64,000 nt of DNA from Paraburkholderia hiiakae (GTDB lineage: Bacteria > Pseudomonadota > Gammaproteobacteria > Burkholderiales > Burkholderiaceae), in contig NZ_CAJHCQ010000022.1 in NCBI RefSeq assembly GCF_904848665.1, forward strand, positions 1 to 64,000. Direction: 5' to 3'. The notes under the pieces were generated by a model. The model did no database searches and was not told the origin of the DNA. It was given only the letters and a program-made list of their open reading frames with translations. The position numbers and the translations under genes were made by a program. The number at the start of each line of letters is the position of its first letter. Within the stretch, counting starts at the first letter, position 1. Shown here piece by piece: positions 60,481 through 64,000 of the stretch.

Positions 60481-60560
60481 TGGAATGGAAGTCAGTATAG
60501 GGTGCAGCGCAGCATAAACATAATGACTTAGAATCATCTGTTACATTCCATATTGGAATG
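60481..60560. promoter_or_regulatory. lrgA promoter with LysR-type operator
   Basis: A 17-bp palindrome CATTCCA-TAT-TGGAATG at 60544-60560 is centred about 65 bp upstream of the predicted lrgA start of transcription. The minus-strand -10 is TATACT (60499-60494) and the -35 is poor, as expected for an activator-dependent promoter. A third half-site TGGAATG is at 60481-60487. A centre near -65 is the classic recognition site of LysR regulators. Confidence 0.65.
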
Positions 60561-60615
60561 CACCAACTCAGCACCCCGCTGAGCGTGCTTCCTGCACATT
60601 TGTGGAGTCCCGAAC

Positions 60616-61563
60616 GTGGAACTGCGCGCGCTTCGCTATTTCATCGAGGTGGTGCGGCAACAGAGCTTCACCGCCGCGGCCGAAAAACTGCACGTCACGC
60701 AGCCGACCATCAGCAAGATGGTGAAGGCGCTAGAGGACGAAACCGGCACTCAGCTCTTGCTGCGCGACGCGCGCCAGATGGTGCTCACCGACGCCGGGCG
60801 CATCGTGTACCAGCGCGGCCAGGACGTGCTCGCAGCCCAGGCGCAGCTACAAGCCGAACTCGCCGATCTCGGCACGTTCGGGCGCGGCGAACTCACCATC
60901 GGCATTCCGCCGATGGGCGGCTCGCTCTTCACGCCCGCCATCGCCACGTTCCGCCAGCGCTATCCGAAGATCGAGCTAAAGCTATTCGAGCAGGGCTCGC
61001 GCGCCATCGAAGCCGCGCTGATCTCGGGCGAGCTGGAGCTGGGCGGCGTGTTGCTGCCCGTCGATCCCGCGCTCATCGACGTCTTGCCGATCTCGCACGA
61101 GCTGCTGTGGCTCGTCGCGAGGCGCGGCTCGCGCTGGGACAACAAGCTCGCCGTGCCGCTCGCGGAGCTGGCCGGCGAGCCCTTCGTGTTCTATGGCGAA
61201 AGCCTCGCGCTCAACGACGTCGTGCTGGGCGCGTGCCGCACGGCCGGCTTCGTGCCGCAGATCGTGGGGCGCAGCGGCCACTGGGACCTGATGGCGGCGC
61301 TCGTGCTCGCGGGCGTGGGCATTGCGCTCCTCCCCGCGCCCTATGTGCGCCGGCTCGACGCCGAGCGCTTCACCTGCCTGCCCGTGAGCGAGCCGCAGAT
61401 CACCTGGGACATGGCGATCGGCTGGAAGCGCAGCGGCTATCTCTCGCACGCGGCGCGCGCCTGGCTCGATGTTGCGCGCGCGGAGTATGGCAAGCCGTTC
61501 ACGTTTCTCGATGACTTCGTGCATCCACCGGGAATGGAGAAGCAACCGGGCAAGCCGGGCTGA
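60616..61563 (+). CDS. LysR-family transcriptional regulator
   Basis: A 315-residue regulator. The N-terminal HTH is standard (LRALRYFIEVVRQQSFTAAA, EKLHVTQPTISKMVKALE), followed by the effector domain (GRGELTIGIPPMGGSLFTPA). GTG at 60616 is the start, with GGAG 8 bp before. Divergent from lrgAB, as CidR-type regulators often are, so it probably controls those genes in response to a small organic acid (inference). Confidence 0.92.
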   Translation: MELRALRYFIEVVRQQSFTAAAEKLHVTQPTISKMVKALEDETGTQLLLRDARQMVLTDAGRIVYQRGQDVLAAQAQLQAELADLGTFGRGELTIGIPPMGGSLFTPAIATFRQRYPKIELKLFEQGSRAIEAALISGELELGGVLLPVDPALIDVLPISHELLWLVARRGSRWDNKLAVPLAELAGEPFVFYGESLALNDVVLGACRTAGFVPQIVGRSGHWDLMAALVLAGVGIALLPAPYVRRLDAERFTCLPVSEPQITWDMAIGWKRSGYLSHAARAWLDVARAEYGKPFTFLDDFVHPPGMEKQPGKPG

Positions 61564-61574
61564 AGCGATGCGCC

Positions 61575-61611
61575 ATGAAAAAAGCCGCCCGGCTCGCGCC
61601 GGACGGCTTCT
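61575..61611 (-). terminator. Terminator after the OmpA-like gene
   Basis: On the minus strand AAGCCGTCCGGC, GCGA loop, GCCGGGCGGCTT and T-run (plus strand AAAAAA). One mismatch in the stem. It lies 39 bp beyond the minus-strand stop and just past the convergent LysR gene. Confidence 0.85.
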
Positions 61612-61649
61612 CGCACTGCTGGAATGCGCCGCGTAATCAGTACTTCAGA

Positions 61650-63395
61650 CTACTTCGCGACGAACTCGATGCGGCGGTTGCGGAAGCGGCCGCTCTCGGT
61701 GTCGTTGCTATCCACCGGATTCGCGTCGCCATAGCCTTGTGCCGCGAGCCTGCCAAGCGACACGCCTTGCGACGCGAGGTAGGTGCGCACCGCGAACGCC
61801 CGCTGCTTCGACAGCGCCAGGTTCGCGGCCTTGTCGCCCACGTTGTCCGAGTAGCCCGCCACTTCGAGCGAGACCGGCTGGCCGCGCTTCGAGCACGCGA
61901 TCAGCGCACGCGCCGACTGGCGCAGATCGTCGGCTGCGGAGGCCGGCACGATCGAGCTACCCGTCTTGAAGTTCACGACCTGCAGGTTGAGCACCTTCGC
62001 CACATCGGCGCCCGCGCACGAGCTATCCGTGGCGAACAGGCCCTTCACGGCGTCGCGGAATGACTGCGTCGCATCGGCCACAGCCTTCTGCGCATTGAAC
62101 ACGCCGATGTCGAAACCCGAGCCGAACAACGTCTTGAGCTTGTCGAGCCAGCCTGCCTTCGCGTCGGCGGCCGCGCCGCTCAATTCGACGTGGGTGCCGT
62201 CGATCTTCACTTCCGCACCGGGCAGCGCCATGAGTGGCAGCAGGCCGTCGAGGTGCGCGAGCCACTCGGCGGGCTTCGTCGCTGCGTCGACGTTCACGTT
62301 GGCCGTGAACTTGCCGTCGCCGAACTGCTTTGTGAGGGCGTCGATGAGTTGCGTGTTCTCGGCTTGGGTGCCCACCGTCGCCGTGATCGTCGGCACACCG
62401 GACTTGTCGACCGTGAACGACAGATGCGTGTCCTGGGTCGGCGCCGGAGCGGCGTCGCTCGCGGCTGCGACCGTGCCAGATACGACAGCGCCAGAAGCAA
62501 GCGCGCCGGAGGCGGCCGCAGGCGCCGAAGCGCTATCCGCCTGCGCAGCATCCGATGCGGCGACCGCACCCGGCGCCATCGTGCTGGCCGAAGCGGGCTG
62601 CTCGGCGTTCTGCGTCGCCGCTTCATCGTGCTGGCACGAGCGCAGCGCAAAGAACGCGACGATCAGCGCAAGCGCGGCGAGCAGCCACCAGAGCCAGTGA
62701 TGGCCGCGCTTCTCCCCGGCGATGGGCGGCGTGGACCCGGCCACGGTCTGCAGCGGCACCGAGGCCGGCACCGGACGCACCACGGGCTGCGGATGATCGA
62801 GATGCGCGGCGACATCCTTCAGGCGGCTCATGATCGAGCCCGCGAACGCGGCGGCGCTGCCAAGGCCAATGGCGCTCGCGAGATGGTCGGTCAGGCTCGC
62901 GTTGACTGACGGGAGCTGATGGCCAAGCAGCGTCGGCAGTTGTCCGACGAAGCCCTGGGAAGCCGTGAAGTGCTGCTTGAGAATCCCGATGATGGCCGCG
63001 CCAACCACGCCGGCGAGCGAAAAGGCCGTGGACTGCGGCGCACCCGTTTGCGCGGCGAGCGCGTCGGCGAGCGCGCCGACATTCGCGCCGGTCGCCTTCT
63101 GGAGCAGTTCGCGGCCGGTGGCTTCGAGCTGGCCCAGACCCGCCGTGCTCATGAGCAGTTCGGGCAGTTGCTTGCCGATCAGCGGATTGGCGTCGGACGA
63201 CATGATGGTGGAAAAGAGGCTGCGAGCGCCTTCGGGCGTGGTGCCGCGATTCATGATGGCGGCCATGATGGCGGGTGCCGCGGCGCCAGCGACCTTGCGC
63301 GTGAAGTCGGACGTGAGCCCGTAACGCGTTGCCATCGTCTTGACGACGCTGTCGCTCAGAACGGTTTCCAGCAATTGAAAGACATTGATGCTCAT
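61650..63395 (-). CDS. DUF937-TM-BON-OmpA envelope protein
   Basis: A 581-residue multidomain protein. Residues about 1-150 match DUF937 (MSINVFQLLETVLSDSVV, then a helical repeat). A transmembrane helix lies at 232-252 (HWLWWLLAALALIVAFFALR). An Ala/Ser-rich linker (258-320) is followed by two BON-like repeats (about 325-420) and a C-terminal OmpA/MotB peptidoglycan-binding domain (470-580: AGYSDNVGDKAANLALSKQR, and FRNRRIEF). So a cytoplasmic DUF937 part would be linked through the inner membrane to the cell wall. The start has GGAGGG upstream. Function unknown. Confidence 0.88.
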   Translation of the reverse strand: MSINVFQLLETVLSDSVVKTMATRYGLTSDFTRKVAGAAAPAIMAAIMNRGTTPEGARSLFSTIMSSDANPLIGKQLPELLMSTAGLGQLEATGRELLQKATGANVGALADALAAQTGAPQSTAFSLAGVVGAAIIGILKQHFTASQGFVGQLPTLLGHQLPSVNASLTDHLASAIGLGSAAAFAGSIMSRLKDVAAHLDHPQPVVRPVPASVPLQTVAGSTPPIAGEKRGHHWLWWLLAALALIVAFFALRSCQHDEAATQNAEQPASASTMAPGAVAASDAAQADSASAPAAASGALASGAVVSGTVAAASDAAPAPTQDTHLSFTVDKSGVPTITATVGTQAENTQLIDALTKQFGDGKFTANVNVDAATKPAEWLAHLDGLLPLMALPGAEVKIDGTHVELSGAAADAKAGWLDKLKTLFGSGFDIGVFNAQKAVADATQSFRDAVKGLFATDSSCAGADVAKVLNLQVVNFKTGSSIVPASAADDLRQSARALIACSKRGQPVSLEVAGYSDNVGDKAANLALSKQRAFAVRTYLASQGVSLGRLAAQGYGDANPVDSNDTESGRFRNRRIEFVAK

Positions 63396-63643
63396 CGAGG
63401 CGGACCCTCCAGTTCGCGGACGCGCCACCTGACACGCCCAAATGCGAGCGCGATTATAGGGAGTCCGAAATCTCGAAAAAGCACGCGTACGGCAAACCGC
63501 ACATTGTTTGACGAAAAGCCCCGAAAACTCGGATTAGTCGCGACGCTGCAGCGATGCTGCGGTTGCAACGAGACGACGGTGCGCCTCACGAGCAAGCCCG
63601 CGACGAGCACACGCAATGAAGTAGGAAAAGCCGAAATCGCGCG
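63396..63643. other. Intergenic region
   Basis: About 250 bp between the OmpA-like gene start and the GMC oxidoreductase stop, both on the minus strand. It should contain the OmpA-like gene promoter. I see no gene and no convincing promoter or terminator. Confidence 0.4.
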
Positions 63644-64000
63644 TCAGGCGTCGACGCGCTGAAGCACCGTATCGCGCGCGGATCTTGTTTGTGCGATGAA
63701 GTCTGCCGCACGCTCGCCGATCATCACGCTCGGCGCATTCGTGTTGCCGCCGATGAGTGTCGGCATGACCGAGGCGTCGGCAATGCGCAGGCCCGTCACG
63801 CCGCGCACGCGCAATTGCGGATCGACGACGGAGCGCGCGTCGCCGCCCATGCGGCAGGTCGCGGCGGGGTGATAGATCGTATCGGCATGGCGGGCGATCG
63901 TCTCGCGCAATTGCGCGTCGCTCTGCTCGCCATGCGTGTAGAGTTCGCGGCCGCCCAATTGCGCGAGCGCGGGCGCGTCGAGTATGCGCCGCGCGAGGCG
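63644..64000 (-). CDS. GMC-family oxidoreductase, C-terminal part (partial)
   Basis: The C-terminal about 118 residues of an FAD-dependent alcohol/choline-dehydrogenase-like enzyme; the N-terminal part lies beyond the right window edge, and the frame is open to 64000. The family end motifs are visible: IYHPAATCRMGG (catalytic His), DPQLRVRGVTGLRIADASVM and PTLIGGNTNAPSVMIGERAA (active-site Asn and FAD contact). It could be choline dehydrogenase, an alcohol dehydrogenase or another GMC member; substrate cannot be told from this fragment. Confidence 0.9.
   Translation of the reverse strand, partial: RLARRILDAPALAQLGGRELYTHGEQSDAQLRETIARHADTIYHPAATCRMGGDARSVVDPQLRVRGVTGLRIADASVMPTLIGGNTNAPSVMIGERAADFIAQTRSARDTVLQRVDA

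Noticed and set aside
1..64000. CRISPR arrays, IS elements, prophage or toxin-antitoxin modules
   Set aside because: No regularly spaced repeats, transposase or integrase genes, or recognisable toxin-antitoxin pairs were found. The holin-family protein is a chromosomal membrane family, not evidence for a prophage.

Overview
The window comes from a GC-rich betaproteobacterium, most likely Burkholderia or Paraburkholderia chromosome 1. The 16S 5' end, the Burkholderia-type paaABCDE locus with a TetR-family repressor, an SAH riboswitch on ahcY and the overall gene content all point there. Genus is inferred; species cannot be read from the sequence. I see no IS element, prophage, CRISPR array or tRNA gene, and coding density is high. 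Almost all very long antisense frames are shadows of real genes.

Layout. 1-502: 5' end, leader and promoter of an rRNA operon running left out of the window. 0.5-14.5 kb: a GDSL esterase, then an aromatic amino-acid/phenylacetate block: paaABCDE behind an operator-promoter, a DUF1835 gene plus TetR regulator (paaR), a GNAT protein, an Lrp regulator divergent from hppD, and a fused indolepyruvate-type ferredoxin oxidoreductase. Together these could convert phenylpyruvate to phenylacetyl-CoA and on, or 4-hydroxyphenylpyruvate to homogentisate. 14.5-27 kb: housekeeping genes (maeB, an MFS porter, pyrE, argC), a LuxR-type response regulator, a degenerate receiver protein, a 3-hydroxyisobutyrate-dehydrogenase-like enzyme, a Mut7-C RNase-like protein, small proteins and an EamA transporter. 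27.0-27.3 kb: a non-coding cluster of DnaA-box-like sequences next to an AT-rich stretch, far from any dnaA or par gene.

27.5-42 kb: sirtuin, glmS, glmU, ttcA, folB with a FolM-like reductase, MidA-like methyltransferase, DUF2905, cca-gst, an NDUFA9-like protein, lytic transglycosylase and 5-formyl-THF cyclo-ligase. 41.6-46.8 kb: a MarR-type regulator divergent from the 5-oxoprolinase genes pxpBCA and a DUF969/DUF979 membrane pair; two good candidate operators lie here. 46.9-64 kb: a glycosyltransferase, a TraB/GumN protein, a dipeptide ABC operon (dppABCDF order), the SAM-recycling genes ahcY and metF with a small holin-like membrane protein between them and an SAH riboswitch in front, a second glycosyltransferase, lrgAB with a divergent LysR regulator, a DUF937-TM-BON-OmpA envelope protein, and the C-terminal part of a GMC oxidoreductase cut by the window edge.

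Most interesting: the ectopic DnaA-box cluster; the near-perfect operators in front of pxpB, DUF969 and lrgA; the pseudo-receiver lacking its phospho-acceptor; the DUF937-OmpA fusion; and the arylpyruvate-to-phenylacetyl-CoA gene set. All database-dependent statements are from memory of the families, not from searches.
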